Shown: positions 34,569 to 43,772, counted from the first letter of the stretch. The stretch: 64,000 nt of DNA from Acidisoma sp. L85 (GCF_009765865.1 NZ_LMUQ01000061.1:458022-522021); one strand, 5' to 3'. Translations and numbers: made by a program. The notes: generated by a model not told the origin, from the sequence alone.

Positions 34569-35312
34569 ATGAAGGTCGGCCTCGCCGTTCCCTGCTTCAT
34601 CGATTCCTTCTTCCCCGAAGTTGGAATAGCGACATTGGAGCTGCTGGAACGGCTGGGCGTCGATGTGACCTACCCGGCAGGTCAGACCTGTTGCGGGCAA
34701 CCGATGGCCAATAGCGGCTTTAACGGTGCCTCGCGCGGGACGGAGGCGAATTTCGCGCGGCTCTTTGCGGGATTCGACGCGGTTGTCATGCCCTCGGCGA
34801 GCTGCGTCAATCATATCCGCAAGCATCTCGATGCGATCCCGCAGGACGAGGGCGTGCGCCAGTTGCGCGCGAATACGTACGAGCTCGTTGAGTTCCTACA
34901 TGACGTGCTGTGCGTACGGGAATTTCCCTGGGCCGAGTTTCCGCATCGCGTGGGACTGCATAATAGCTGTACGGCACTGCGCTCGCTACATCATGCGAAC
35001 ACGTCGGAGATCGAGGAGAAGCCCTTCTCCAAACCGCTCGATCTGCTTGCCGGTGTGCGTGGCATTCGTTTCGTCGAGCCATTGCGGGCGGATGAATGCT
35101 GCGGCTTTGGCGGAACCTTCTCGGTGAACGAGGATGCGGTGTCGGGCCGCATGGGGCTGGACAAAGTGCGAGACCATGCCGCCGCCGGGGCCGACTACAT
35201 CGTCTCAGCGGATACGTCCTGCCTGATGCACCAGCAGGGCTGTGCGCGTCGTGCTGGAATGCCGCTGCGCTTCATTCATATCGCGCAGATCCTCAACGGC
35301 GCCTCAGCCTGA
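34569..35312 (+). CDS. lutA: Lactate utilisation protein LutA (Fe-S oxidoreductase subunit)
   Basis: A 247-residue CCG-domain protein, part of the LutABC L-lactate:acceptor oxidoreductase that makes pyruvate. Two cysteine-rich CCG motifs are visible: TCCGQPMANSG (near residue 40) and ECCGFGGTFSVNED (near 180), with the accompanying SASCVNHI and SADTSCLMH cysteines, consistent with binding of Fe-S clusters. It starts 10 bases after the hydrolase gene and is followed 8 bases later by lutB, so one transcript from rhaD to lutC is possible. Confidence 0.92.
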   Translation: MKVGLAVPCFIDSFFPEVGIATLELLERLGVDVTYPAGQTCCGQPMANSGFNGASRGTEANFARLFAGFDAVVMPSASCVNHIRKHLDAIPQDEGVRQLRANTYELVEFLHDVLCVREFPWAEFPHRVGLHNSCTALRSLHHANTSEIEEKPFSKPLDLLAGVRGIRFVEPLRADECCGFGGTFSVNEDAVSGRMGLDKVRDHAAAGADYIVSADTSCLMHQQGCARRAGMPLRFIHIAQILNGASA

Positions 35313-35320
35313 GCGATGCG

Positions 35321-36712
35321 ATGAGCCCGGAAACTCACGAGCCGGTGGATCACGCCGCCGCCGCCGCGCGGTTTATCGCCGATGCGCCGCATCTGGCTTT
35401 CCATGACACGCGGCTTTGGGAGCTGCGGCAGAAGCGCGACGGGCAGATGCATGGCGTCCCCGAATGGGAGACGCTGCGCGATCTCGCTTCCGCCATCAAG
35501 GAACACACACTGAGCCGGCTGGCGGAATACCTCGAACAGTTCGAGGCGCAGGCGATCGCAAATGGCGTGCAAGTGCATTGGGCGCGGGACGGCGCCGAAC
35601 ATAATGCAATCGTGCTCCGTATACTGCGCGAGAATAACGCCAAGACGCTCGTCAAGTCGAAGTCGATGCTGACCGAGGAATGCGAAATGTCGCCCTTCCT
35701 GGCGCAGCATGGCATCACCATCACGGAGACCGATCTCGGCGAACGCATCCAGCAACTCGATGACGAACCGCCGAGCCATATCGTGGTGCCCGCCGTGCAT
35801 AAGCTGCGGACGGATGTGGCGCGCGTCTTCGCGCGGCGGATCGGCGGAGATCCGGAGAATACCGATGCGCATTATCTCGCCGAACATTGTCGCGTGACGA
35901 CGCGGCCACTGATGCTGGATGCCGATGCCGGGCTGACGGGGGCGAACTTCCTGGTCGCGGAAACCGGCGCGATGGTGGTTTGCACCAATGAGGGCAATGC
36001 GGATCTCAGTGCCAATCTGCCGCCGCTGCATATCGTTTCGGTCGGGATCGAGAAGCTGATTCCGCGTCAGGCGGATCTGGGCGTTTTCGTGCGGCTGCTG
36101 TCGCGCAGTGCCTTGGGTTCGCCGATCACGCAATATACCTCGCATTTCCGCGGAGCGCGGGACGGCGGGCGGATGCATATCGTGCTGGTGGATAACGGCC
36201 GCTCGAAGCGGCTGGGGCAGGCCGAGTTCTGGACGTCGCTCAAATGCATTCGCTGCGGCGCCTGCATGAATACTTGCCCGGTATACCGCCGCTCGGGCGG
36301 GTTGAGTTATGGCGCGGTTTATTCCGGGCCGATCGGGGCGATCATCAACCCGGCCTATGATCCCGCGCGCTATGCCGCCCTGCCCTTTGCCTCGACGCTG
36401 AATGGCAGTTGCACGCAGGTTTGCCCGGTGAGGATCAATATCCACGAGCAGCTTTATGCGTGGCGGCGGATCATCGCGGCGGGTGGATTGCTGCCCGGCA
36501 AGAAGCGTCTCGTGATGCGGCTGGCCGGCGTGGTTCTGGGGTCGCCCGCGCTGTATCGCCTCTCCACCGCCTTGGCGCGTACGGCTGTGCGCATCCTTCC
36601 GCGCGGGCTGCTCTACACGCGGCTCAATGGCTGGGGCCGCGATCGGGAATTGCCGACACCGCCGTCCGAGAGTTTCGCTTCGTGGCACGCGCGGCGGAAG
36701 AAAGCTGGATGA
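35321..36712 (+). CDS. lutB: Lactate utilisation protein LutB (Fe-S)
   Basis: A 463-residue protein of the LutB/YkgF family. The N-terminal ~300 residues are the LUD domain (KSKSMLTEECEMSPFL, NFLVAETGAMVVCTNEGNADL). The C-terminal part carries the 2x[4Fe-4S] ferredoxin-like motifs CIRCGACMNTCPVYR (about residues 310-325) and GSCTQVCPVRI. Together with LutA and LutC it oxidises L-lactate at the membrane or cytoplasm with an as yet undefined acceptor. Its stop overlaps the lutC start (ATGA). Confidence 0.92.
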   Translation: MSPETHEPVDHAAAAARFIADAPHLAFHDTRLWELRQKRDGQMHGVPEWETLRDLASAIKEHTLSRLAEYLEQFEAQAIANGVQVHWARDGAEHNAIVLRILRENNAKTLVKSKSMLTEECEMSPFLAQHGITITETDLGERIQQLDDEPPSHIVVPAVHKLRTDVARVFARRIGGDPENTDAHYLAEHCRVTTRPLMLDADAGLTGANFLVAETGAMVVCTNEGNADLSANLPPLHIVSVGIEKLIPRQADLGVFVRLLSRSALGSPITQYTSHFRGARDGGRMHIVLVDNGRSKRLGQAEFWTSLKCIRCGACMNTCPVYRRSGGLSYGAVYSGPIGAIINPAYDPARYAALPFASTLNGSCTQVCPVRINIHEQLYAWRRIIAAGGLLPGKKRLVMRLAGVVLGSPALYRLSTALARTAVRILPRGLLYTRLNGWGRDRELPTPPSESFASWHARRKKAG

Positions 36713-37329
36713 GCGCGCGAGACGATATCCTGGCCGCCTGCCGTGCGGCGCGACCGCCGGGTGATCACCCTTTGCCCAACCTCCCGGCTTTCGCTCCGGC
36801 CTCAAGTGATCTGCGTGCTGGTTTCGAGCAGGGACTCGCGCTGATGGGTGGGCGGTCTTTCGACCTGCCGGCCGGGACGGCGCTTGGTGCATTCATCGCG
36901 GCGCAGTTCCCAGGTGAGCGCCTTATCCGGGATGCCAGCGGGGAATTGCCGGAGTTTCCGCGCGTCGATGCCGTGAACCGGCCGCGCGATCTTGAGAATG
37001 TCGATGTCGCTGTGGTGCGCGCGCGTTTTGGCGTGGCCGAGACTGGTTCTGTTTTCCTCAGCGAAAGCGAGCTGCAGGTGAATACTGTTGGTTATCTCTC
37101 GCAGCATTTAGTGGTTCTGCTCGATCCCGTGGCGCTCGTCGCGGGGATCGCGGATGCCTATCAGCGGCGGGATTTCGGCGAGGTCCGCTATGCCTCGCTG
37201 ATGACAGGGCCTTCCGCCACTGCCGATATCGAGGGCGTGCTTATTCGCGGCGCCCAGGGCGTGCGCAGCCTCACGGTGATTTTCTGCCCGAGGACAATCG
37301 AGGACGCCGCCGCTCGCTCGGCCGGATGA
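36709..37329 (+). CDS. lutC: Lactate utilisation protein LutC (LUD domain)
   Basis: A 206-residue LUD-domain protein, third component of LutABC. After an N-terminal segment, the domain is marked by VDVAVVRARFGVAETGSVFLSESELQVN, HLVVLLDPVALVAGIADAY and SLMTGPSATADIEGVLIRGAQG, the last being the conserved substrate-loop pattern. Translationally coupled to lutB by a 4-base overlap. It closes the rhamnose-lactate gene string; no terminator hairpin is obvious in the 120 bases that follow. Confidence 0.92.
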   Translation: MSARDDILAACRAARPPGDHPLPNLPAFAPASSDLRAGFEQGLALMGGRSFDLPAGTALGAFIAAQFPGERLIRDASGELPEFPRVDAVNRPRDLENVDVAVVRARFGVAETGSVFLSESELQVNTVGYLSQHLVVLLDPVALVAGIADAYQRRDFGEVRYASLMTGPSATADIEGVLIRGAQGVRSLTVIFCPRTIEDAAARSAG

Positions 37330-37453
37330 CGGGGATTGTGTTGCCGGAAGGTAACTCGCCACGCAAATTCCGCGCCCGACTTACGTCTCGTTAACAAATC
37401 CTCGGTAGTTTTGGGCGCTCGATGATCGTCATCGTCTAGCGCTGGAGCGATTC

Positions 37454-38608
37454 GTGGGTGGAACCAATGGTGTTGGGAACTTTCAGGGTACAAATTCCAC
37501 ACACTCGAACAACGCTCCAAACTATTACTTGCCACCATCTCCATTTACACCCGGAGTCGGTGCCCGGCAGATCGATCCAGCACTCGAACAAGCCCTCGTA
37601 AACAACGGTATACTCTCTCGGCTACCCCGGATTGTCCGACGCGCGCCGTCTGGCCACCAGAAATATCCCCCGCTCGCGCCGCGGATCATGGAGCCCAGCC
37701 CGCTTTCCGAAAGGAGCACGGCTGATCTCGGCCAAAGCTCGGCCGCAGAGCAGGCCGAGGCTATTCGTATCTTCGGTGCCCTGAGCGGACCGCAGATTCT
37801 CGGTCTGCCCCGTGACAAAGTCGCCGACGTCTATTTCCTGCACGCCTTGCAGAATAATAGCCTCGGTCCCTTCGCGGCCCGGCAGGCTTTCGATGAGCGT
37901 GTGCTGAGCGCCTACACCGCGTCGGCGCTTACGGATGAAGCGCCGAGCGTTGCGACCATGCTGTCGCAGTTCCAGAACCTGAATGCAGCCATCCAGACCA
38001 GCGCCGTCGACTACCGGCAGGCTTACCCTGGTGCCTCGGAGGAGTTTCTGCGCCACGCCCTGTGGCAGTCCTGGCGCCCGACCTGGCAGGGCGTCGCCGC
38101 TGGCGCGCAAAGTTACACGGCGAACGTCACGAGCTCCCAGCTTCACGAAGCGGCACAGTCAGCGCAGCAGGCTCAGCAGATACTTTACAACTACGCGACG
38201 TTCGGCCCGCTGCATCTTGCCGGAATTGGTGATGTAACGGGCCGTGAGCATCGTCTCTGCATCTCTGGTGGCGTGTTCGACTGGCCCAGTGAGGAAATGA
38301 TGGAGGCACACGCCGTCCGCGGAGCTGAGGAGGACTACTGGCCCTGGAACTGGCCCTTCACCACCTACACCCACAGGGTGCCATGGGTGAACCTCCAACA
38401 TAATCTGGCGGGAATACCCACCCTCGTTACCGAGAACTTCCTCAGAGGTCAGCGTGTCCTAGTCGGGCCGACTGGTTTCAGAGACCCTTCGGGCCGGGTC
38501 TTTCGGACTTGGCGTCCCGTTAATAAAATCATCAGTGCTGCTCAGGTCAACGGAGCTAATGAATTGATCAGGCGCGAATACAATCGGAGAAGAGGAGGGC
38601 GGTGCTGA
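37454..38608 (+). CDS. Unrecognised 384-residue protein
   Basis: Not recognised. A GTG start sits six bases after GGAG. The N-terminus (MGGTNGVGNFQGTNSTHSNN) is Gly/Asn/Ser-rich, apparently disordered, followed by a Pro-rich stretch (YLPPSPFTPG) and no signal peptide or membrane helix. A likely folded part begins near 95 (AAEQAEAIRIFGALSGPQIL) with helical, Gln/Ala-rich sequence to about 255. An aromatic segment (EEDYWPWNWPFTTYTHRVPW) and a basic tail follow. Such an N-terminus resembles secreted effectors, but no secretion genes are present in the window. It stands next to two paralogous orphan genes transcribed towards it. Coding is likely from length and ribosome site. Confidence 0.6.
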   Translation: MGGTNGVGNFQGTNSTHSNNAPNYYLPPSPFTPGVGARQIDPALEQALVNNGILSRLPRIVRRAPSGHQKYPPLAPRIMEPSPLSERSTADLGQSSAAEQAEAIRIFGALSGPQILGLPRDKVADVYFLHALQNNSLGPFAARQAFDERVLSAYTASALTDEAPSVATMLSQFQNLNAAIQTSAVDYRQAYPGASEEFLRHALWQSWRPTWQGVAAGAQSYTANVTSSQLHEAAQSAQQAQQILYNYATFGPLHLAGIGDVTGREHRLCISGGVFDWPSEEMMEAHAVRGAEEDYWPWNWPFTTYTHRVPWVNLQHNLAGIPTLVTENFLRGQRVLVGPTGFRDPSGRVFRTWRPVNKIISAAQVNGANELIRREYNRRRGGRC

Positions 38609-38726
38609 GTTCGCGCCATTCATGCCTGCTGAGTTGATCGGTTGGAACCCGGCATAGGCTGATTTTGGTAGGCCCCTGCCATTGAGTTACGGGGCTGCGC
38701 CTCCCGGGACTATACCCAGGCATCTT

Positions 38727-39365
38727 TTAAGTCCCAAATTTGTGTGATGTCTTTGCGATCAGTCCGACCGTGGGGTCGCCTCCCTCCCATTTGACGGTGA
38801 GCCTGCACTGGTTGATATCAGAGACGTTAGGCGGCAATCGTGTGTTATTGGCCATCAGGAAGATCTCGTTTCGCATCGTCTTCGTGAACAAATCGTACGC
38901 CCACCCTGGATCGTGAGGGAAAGTTTTCTTCGCTTTAGCGGCAGCGGTTTTGACCTCGTCTTCGATGCGGTCGGCGGCCGCGTCGTAGCCAGGCCTCAAG
39001 CTTGAAATCAGCGCCGCGCGTATCTCGTCGTTGAAGCTGACGACTGTTCCTTTTTTCGCTAGCCATTCCTTCTTGAGCTCTTCCACATTGGGCTTGGCAG
39101 AATAGGCAACATCCGACTGGCTCGACCCTTGGTGGCGAACGGCGGCCGCGACACCTTCGTTGGCGCCGTAGGTATAAATAATGGTCGCGAGAGTCGTCGC
39201 ATAACGCTGCCTCGAGTTCAGCGGCCCAAGATCGAGCCTCTTGATCAGTACCTCTCGGCTGATCAGCGGTGTATTTTGCGATGGCTGAAACACACCGGCG
39301 TGATCGCTAGGCAGCGCCGGATGGATAGACGCTTGATTAATGCCAACGGAATAGAGACCGCTCAT
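38727..39365 (-). CDS. Unrecognised protein, paralogue of the neighbouring upstream gene
   Basis: Not recognised; 212 residues, no signal peptide or membrane segment. The N-terminal ~45 residues (MSGLYSVGINQASIHPALPS...) are polar and Pro-rich. The C-terminal ~110 residues align by eye with the next gene on the same strand: FNDEIRAALI with FNAAFEQALL, TFPHDPGWA with AFPNDPKRA, MRNEIFLMANNTRLPP with MVNGLFFMLNPRLELPP, INQC with VNDC, and VGLIAKT with VGLVPKAT. It therefore shares an undescribed domain ending in a conserved Cys and VGL-x-x-K. Local GC is lower than in the flanking operons, suggesting acquisition. Confidence 0.6.
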   Translation of the reverse strand: MSGLYSVGINQASIHPALPSDHAGVFQPSQNTPLISREVLIKRLDLGPLNSRQRYATTLATIIYTYGANEGVAAAVRHQGSSQSDVAYSAKPNVEELKKEWLAKKGTVVSFNDEIRAALISSLRPGYDAAADRIEDEVKTAAAKAKKTFPHDPGWAYDLFTKTMRNEIFLMANNTRLPPNVSDINQCRLTVKWEGGDPTVGLIAKTSHKFGT

Positions 39366-39523
39366 GCTGCGTCTTTCTGGGAAGTTAGGAGTTTGAGTCG
39401 TCGAGTTGCAGCGGATATTGATAAATAGCGGATGCCGGCAGTCACGGAGACGCGAAAACGGGAAACACGTTCCGCCCTACGCTTGTTCGGCGCGGTCACG
39501 CACTTCGACGAGCGGCTCGCGCG

Positions 39524-40300
39524 CTACCAGCCGTTATGAACATAGAGTGCGTTCTCGGCATCCTTTGAGATGTCGGACTTCAAGGGAATCGGACCAGGCC
39601 CCGCGCCGCCCGTTGCTTTCGGAACAAGGCCGACCACGCGTTCGTTGACCCTGCCATGTTTGTCTGCGGATCGCTGGATGATCGCGTTGCAGTCGTTCAC
39701 GGTGCAAATGCCTGGCGGCAGTTCTAGCCTGGGATTCAGCATGAAGAACAGACCGTTCACCATCGCCGCCGAAGCCGCGGCGGCAGCCCGCTTGGGATCG
39801 TTTGGAAAAGCCGCGCGCGCCGCCGCAAAGGTTTCGTCTCGAAGCGTTTCATATCTCGCAGCGATCACCCCTCCGTTCGAAAAGGATCGGATCTTGGCGA
39901 GAAGTGCCTGCTCGAAAGCGGCATTGAAGCCTTTGCCACTGCTTTTGTTCAAATCGAAGTAGCGGGACTCCAGTTCTCTCATCTGCGAACGCGGCAATCC
40001 AGTGGCCAGGCGATCCGGCTCGCCAGGTCTCTCGAGCGTGCAGACCTGGTTTAGCCCACCATTAGGTTTGAGCAGCGAGGCCTGAAGATTTCTAAGCGCC
40101 TGATCCGCGGGCACACCAGGCTGCTCAAGCACGTCCAGCAGCGCGCGCAAGATTTTGTCATTCGACGCCGGCCCTGGGGGCGACTTCTCTCCGACTGCGA
40201 TGGGCACCGGGCTTGGCTGCTTGACGTGATTGGCAAATGGCGACCCGCGCTCGTCGGCTGGCTGAAACCTCTGCAGTGCAAGACTCGTATCGACCTTCAT
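39524..40300 (-). CDS. Unrecognised protein, paralogue of the neighbouring downstream gene
   Basis: Not recognised; 258 residues. The N-terminal ~50 residues are Pro/Ser-rich and probably disordered (QFQPADERGSP-like, KQPSPVPIAVGEKSPPGP), followed by a helical region (DKILRALLDVLEQPGVPADQALRNLQ) and then the domain shared with the gene to its left, from about residue 135. That domain includes an Ala-rich helix pair (FAAARAAFPNDPKRAAAAASAAMVNG), LELPPGICTVNDC and VVGLVPKAT. No export signal. The pair looks like a local duplication with divergence; both are absent from any pathway in the window. Confidence 0.62.
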   Translation of the reverse strand: MKVDTSLALQRFQPADERGSPFANHVKQPSPVPIAVGEKSPPGPASNDKILRALLDVLEQPGVPADQALRNLQASLLKPNGGLNQVCTLERPGEPDRLATGLPRSQMRELESRYFDLNKSSGKGFNAAFEQALLAKIRSFSNGGVIAARYETLRDETFAAARAAFPNDPKRAAAAASAAMVNGLFFMLNPRLELPPGICTVNDCNAIIQRSADKHGRVNERVVGLVPKATGGAGPGPIPLKSDISKDAENALYVHNGW

Positions 40301-40487
40301 GGCACCACCCGTAACAACTTCTGTGAGCCACCTAACGCCGTTCTAATTAACCGATGGTGTCGAAGATCCTTGCCGCGTAAGTCGATCGGAACGGCTCATT
40401 GCCATACCGCCTCAAACCTTTACGACCCCGCAATCTAGCTTGACCGAGAGGAATCGCCTTCGCCACCCGCCGACGGACGCGGACTGC

Positions 40488-41357
40488 CTAGGAAGCGCCG
40501 CTGCTCAAAGCGTGGTCGAGAGCGGACAAGGTTCCCATCATCCAATCCTGATAGGTCTTGCCGCGCGGGCGGGTCTCTCGCACCGTCACCACAGGAATGC
40601 CCGCCGTCCTGGCCACGTCCAGCAGATGCTGGGACGCGGCATCTGTGACTTGCGGATTGTAGATCAGCGCGCGCACCTGATGCTGGCGCAGTTCCGTCTC
40701 CAGAGTTGCGGCATCAGCGGCGTTGGGCGGCGTGCCGGCCATAACGGCGGCCTGGAATGAGGCGCCGTGCATCGACAGGCCAAGCGCATCGGCCATCGGG
40801 CCGAAGACCGGCTCGGTCGCCGCGACTGGTGTGCCCGTCCATTTCGAGCGCATCGCACTCACCTTGGCCTGCAGCGGTTTCAGCGAGGCCAAAAACAGGC
40901 GCAGCCGGTTGCGGAGGGCTTTGTCGTCGTCCGGATCATGGGTTTTCAGTTCGTCTGCGATCGCCTGGGCCAGCAGCGCGACGGCAGCGGGATCATACCA
41001 GAGATGCGGATTGTCGCCGGGTTTGCGATGCAGCAGCGAGGCGACCGTGATGACACGGCGATCGGCATCGCCGGAACCAGCCAGCAGCGTGGTCATCCAC
41101 GGATCATAGCCAAGTCCGTTCTGGATCACGAGATCAGCGGAAGCGACCTGCTTCGCCAGCGCCGGATCGGCGATGAAGCGATGCGGATTAGCATTGGGGT
41201 CGCGCATGATTTGCGTCAGGTCGGCCTGAGGGCCAGCGATCTGCAGCGCGATGTCGCCATAGGCGGCCTCGGCGGCGATAATGCTGAAGTCGTCCGCATG
41301 CGCGACCGGGGCCATCACGCACAACGCAAGCATAAGCCAGGCAAGCAATCGCATCAC
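40488..41357 (-). CDS. Zinc/manganese-type ABC transporter substrate-binding protein
   Basis: A 289-residue cluster A-I metal-binding protein (ZnuA/TroA family). MMRLLAWLMLALCVMAPVAHA is a Sec signal peptide. Metal-ligand candidates are His in NPHRFIADPALA, His in DNPHLWYDP and His in SMHGASFQ; the C-terminal half shows VRALIYNPQVTDAASQ and VVTVRETRP. The His-rich loop usual in ZnuA is missing, an Asp-rich DPDDDK taking its place, so zinc versus manganese is open. No permease or ATPase gene accompanies it in the window. A terminator-like hairpin separates it from the transketolase gene on the same strand. Confidence 0.82.
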   Translation of the reverse strand: MMRLLAWLMLALCVMAPVAHADDFSIIAAEAAYGDIALQIAGPQADLTQIMRDPNANPHRFIADPALAKQVASADLVIQNGLGYDPWMTTLLAGSGDADRRVITVASLLHRKPGDNPHLWYDPAAVALLAQAIADELKTHDPDDDKALRNRLRLFLASLKPLQAKVSAMRSKWTGTPVAATEPVFGPMADALGLSMHGASFQAAVMAGTPPNAADAATLETELRQHQVRALIYNPQVTDAASQHLLDVARTAGIPVVTVRETRPRGKTYQDWMMGTLSALDHALSSGAS

Positions 41358-41390
41358 GTCAGCCCGTGTCTCGACGCAAGCCGCAGCGGC

Positions 41391-41422
41391 GCCTCGCCAT
41401 CCCGGGCCGGGGATGGCGAGGC
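41391..41422. terminator. Hairpin between transketolase and metal-binding protein genes
   Basis: Perfect 13-base arms GCCTCGCCATCCC and GGGATGGCGAGGC around a 6-base loop, 26 bases beyond the leftward tkt stop. There is no following T-run, so termination is inferred from position and stem strength. Confidence 0.6.
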
Positions 41423-41447
41423 GACCGCGACGTCAGCGCGCCGGGTC

Positions 41448-43502
41448 TTAGCCGTTGACTTCGGCCAGGGTCTCCCGCGCGGCGCGCACCACCGCATCGG
41501 TCGTGATATCGAACTTCGCATAGACCTCGGCGATCTTGCCGGACTCGCCGAAGCCATGCATGCCGACGAAGCGGCCCTGGAAGCCGATATAGCGATCCCA
41601 GCCCAGCTCCACCGCCGCTTCCACGGCAACGCGGGCATGGGTCTGGCCCATCACCGACTTCTTGTAGGCGGCGTCCTGCTCCTCGAAGAGCAGGCGGCAG
41701 GGCATCGAGACCACGGCAGTCGGGATGCCTTCCTTCTGAAGGATCGCCCGCGCCTCGACAGCGAGGTGCAGCTCGGAGCCCGTGGACATGATGGTGAGCT
41801 TGCGCGGCCCGCCCTCGGCTTCCAGCAGGATATAGGCGCCCCGGGCGGATTTGTTCTCGGTGCCGGGTTCCTTGCGCAGCAGCGGCATCGGCTGGCGCGA
41901 CAGGGCTATCAGCGCCGCGCGGCGCGGCTGGTCAAGGATCAGCTCCCAGCATTCCGCCGTCTCGACCGGGTCGCCGGGACGATAGACCGCGAGATGCGGA
42001 ATGGCCCGCAGCGCGGCGAGATGTTCGACCGGCTGATGCGTCGGGCCGTCCTCGCCGAGACCAATCGAGTCATGCGTCATCACGAAGGTCGTGCGGATCT
42101 GCATCATCGACGCCAGACGGATGGCCGGGCGGCAATAATCCGAGAAGCACATGAATGTGCCGCCATAGGGGATCAGGCCGCCATGTAGCGCGATGCCGTT
42201 CATCGCCGCCGCCATGCCGTGCTCCCGCACGCCGTAATGGACGTAGGAGCCGTTATACTCGCCGGGCTTGATCTCGACCTGGCCGACCGCCTTGGTGTTG
42301 TTGGAAGGCGTGAGATCGGCCGAGCCGCCGAGCAGTTCCGGGATGGCCGCGAAGAGGTGGTTGAGCACCGCACCGCTCGCCGAACGGGTCGCCATATCCT
42401 TGCCGCTGTCGATAAATTCCTTGCGGGCGGCGGCGATAGCCTGCTTCCAGTCGGCGGGCAGCTTACCCTCGTTGCGGCGCTCGAAGTCTTGGCGCAACCC
42501 ATCGGGCGCTGCCTTGACCCGCTTTGCCCAGGCCTCGCGCGCCGCGGCACCTTTGGAGCCGATTTCGCGCCACTGGCTGAGCAGCTTCTCGGGGATGACG
42601 AAGGGCGGCGAATCCCAGCCGAGGATCTTGCGGGCACCGGCGATCTCCTCCTCGCCCGGCGCGTCGCTATGCGCCTTCTGGGTGCCGGCTTTGGTAGGGA
42701 AGCCGAAGCCGATGATCGTCTTGCAGGCGATCATCGAGGGCTGGTCGGTGACCGAGCGGGCGATGGTGATGGCCTCGCGGATCGCATCGGTGTCGTGGCC
42801 GTCGATCTCCTGGACATGCCAGCCGGAGGCGCGGAAACGCTGGGGCTCGTTGTCGGATTCCGAGAGCGTCGTCGCGCCATCGATGGTGATCGAGTTGTTG
42901 TCCCAGAACGCGATGAGGTGGCCGAGCTTGAGATGGCCGGCGAGCGAAATGGCTTCCTGGCTGATCCCTTCCATCAGGCAGCCGTCGCCCATGAAGACGT
43001 AGGTGAAATGATTCACCAGATCGTCACCGAACTTGGCATTCATGATGCGCTCGGCGAGCGTCATACCGACCGAGGTGGCGATGCCCTGGCCGAGTGGGCC
43101 GGTGGTGGTTTCGATGCCCTCGGCATGGCGGTATTCGGGATGGCCCGCGGTCTTGCTGCCGACCTGGCGGAAGCGCTCGATCTGGTCGATCGTGATGTCC
43201 TTGTACCCAAGGAGGTACATCAGGCTGTAGAGCAGCATCGAGCCGTGGCCGTTCGACAGGATGAAGCGGTCGCGGTCGATCCAATGTGGGTCGGCGGCGT
43301 CGAACTTCATGAAGTCCTTGAACAGGACGGTGGCGATATCGGCCATGCCCATCGGCGCGCCGGGATGGCCGCTTTTCGCCTTCTGCACGGCATCCATGGA
43401 GAGGAAGCGGATACAGTCGGCCAGATCGCGCAGGTTCTGGTCGCGCGGCTTGGGGACGGTCTTGATCGCGGGCGTCGAAGTCGTCGAGGTCGGGTCAGCC
43501 AT
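41448..43502 (-). CDS. tkt: Transketolase
   Basis: A 684-residue thiamine-diphosphate enzyme of the non-oxidative pentose phosphate pathway, moving two-carbon ketol units between sugar phosphates. The TPP-binding motif GDGCLMEGISQEAISLAGHL to WDNNSITIDG is intact near 170-205, HSDAPGEEE and the catalytic-His region GHPGAPMGMA are present, and the transketolase signature GEDGPTHQPVEHLAALRAIP is seen near 480. The N-terminal ~20 residues (DPTSTTSTPAIKTVPKPR) are a slightly longer Thr/Pro-rich lead than usual. Single gene with flanking hairpin; supplies xylulose-5-phosphate/fructose-6-phosphate that the phosphoketolase at 55.8 kb can consume. Confidence 0.95.
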   Translation of the reverse strand: MADPTSTTSTPAIKTVPKPRDQNLRDLADCIRFLSMDAVQKAKSGHPGAPMGMADIATVLFKDFMKFDAADPHWIDRDRFILSNGHGSMLLYSLMYLLGYKDITIDQIERFRQVGSKTAGHPEYRHAEGIETTTGPLGQGIATSVGMTLAERIMNAKFGDDLVNHFTYVFMGDGCLMEGISQEAISLAGHLKLGHLIAFWDNNSITIDGATTLSESDNEPQRFRASGWHVQEIDGHDTDAIREAITIARSVTDQPSMIACKTIIGFGFPTKAGTQKAHSDAPGEEEIAGARKILGWDSPPFVIPEKLLSQWREIGSKGAAAREAWAKRVKAAPDGLRQDFERRNEGKLPADWKQAIAAARKEFIDSGKDMATRSASGAVLNHLFAAIPELLGGSADLTPSNNTKAVGQVEIKPGEYNGSYVHYGVREHGMAAAMNGIALHGGLIPYGGTFMCFSDYCRPAIRLASMMQIRTTFVMTHDSIGLGEDGPTHQPVEHLAALRAIPHLAVYRPGDPVETAECWELILDQPRRAALIALSRQPMPLLRKEPGTENKSARGAYILLEAEGGPRKLTIMSTGSELHLAVEARAILQKEGIPTAVVSMPCRLLFEEQDAAYKKSVMGQTHARVAVEAAVELGWDRYIGFQGRFVGMHGFGESGKIAEVYAKFDITTDAVVRAARETLAEVNG

Positions 43503-43772
43503 AGGGCCGCTTCCTTCTGCGCGAGGTCATTCTGCTAACAGCTATGCCACGACTCCTGCTCCACCGAAACCGGGGGTAGCGCGCGATAGCGTGCGAACGG
43601 TATCGCGATCACCGTCGCATGGGGTGACGCAGCGGGCGCAGCGGGTCATGACAATGCAAATAAATCCGCAACGCTGTGTTTAGAGTTTGGTCATATCGGA
43701 TGAGCAAGTGTCTCGGGTATCGAGGCATATGCTTCGATGCTGAATAATAAGTCTAAATTGGAGTATTTGTGG

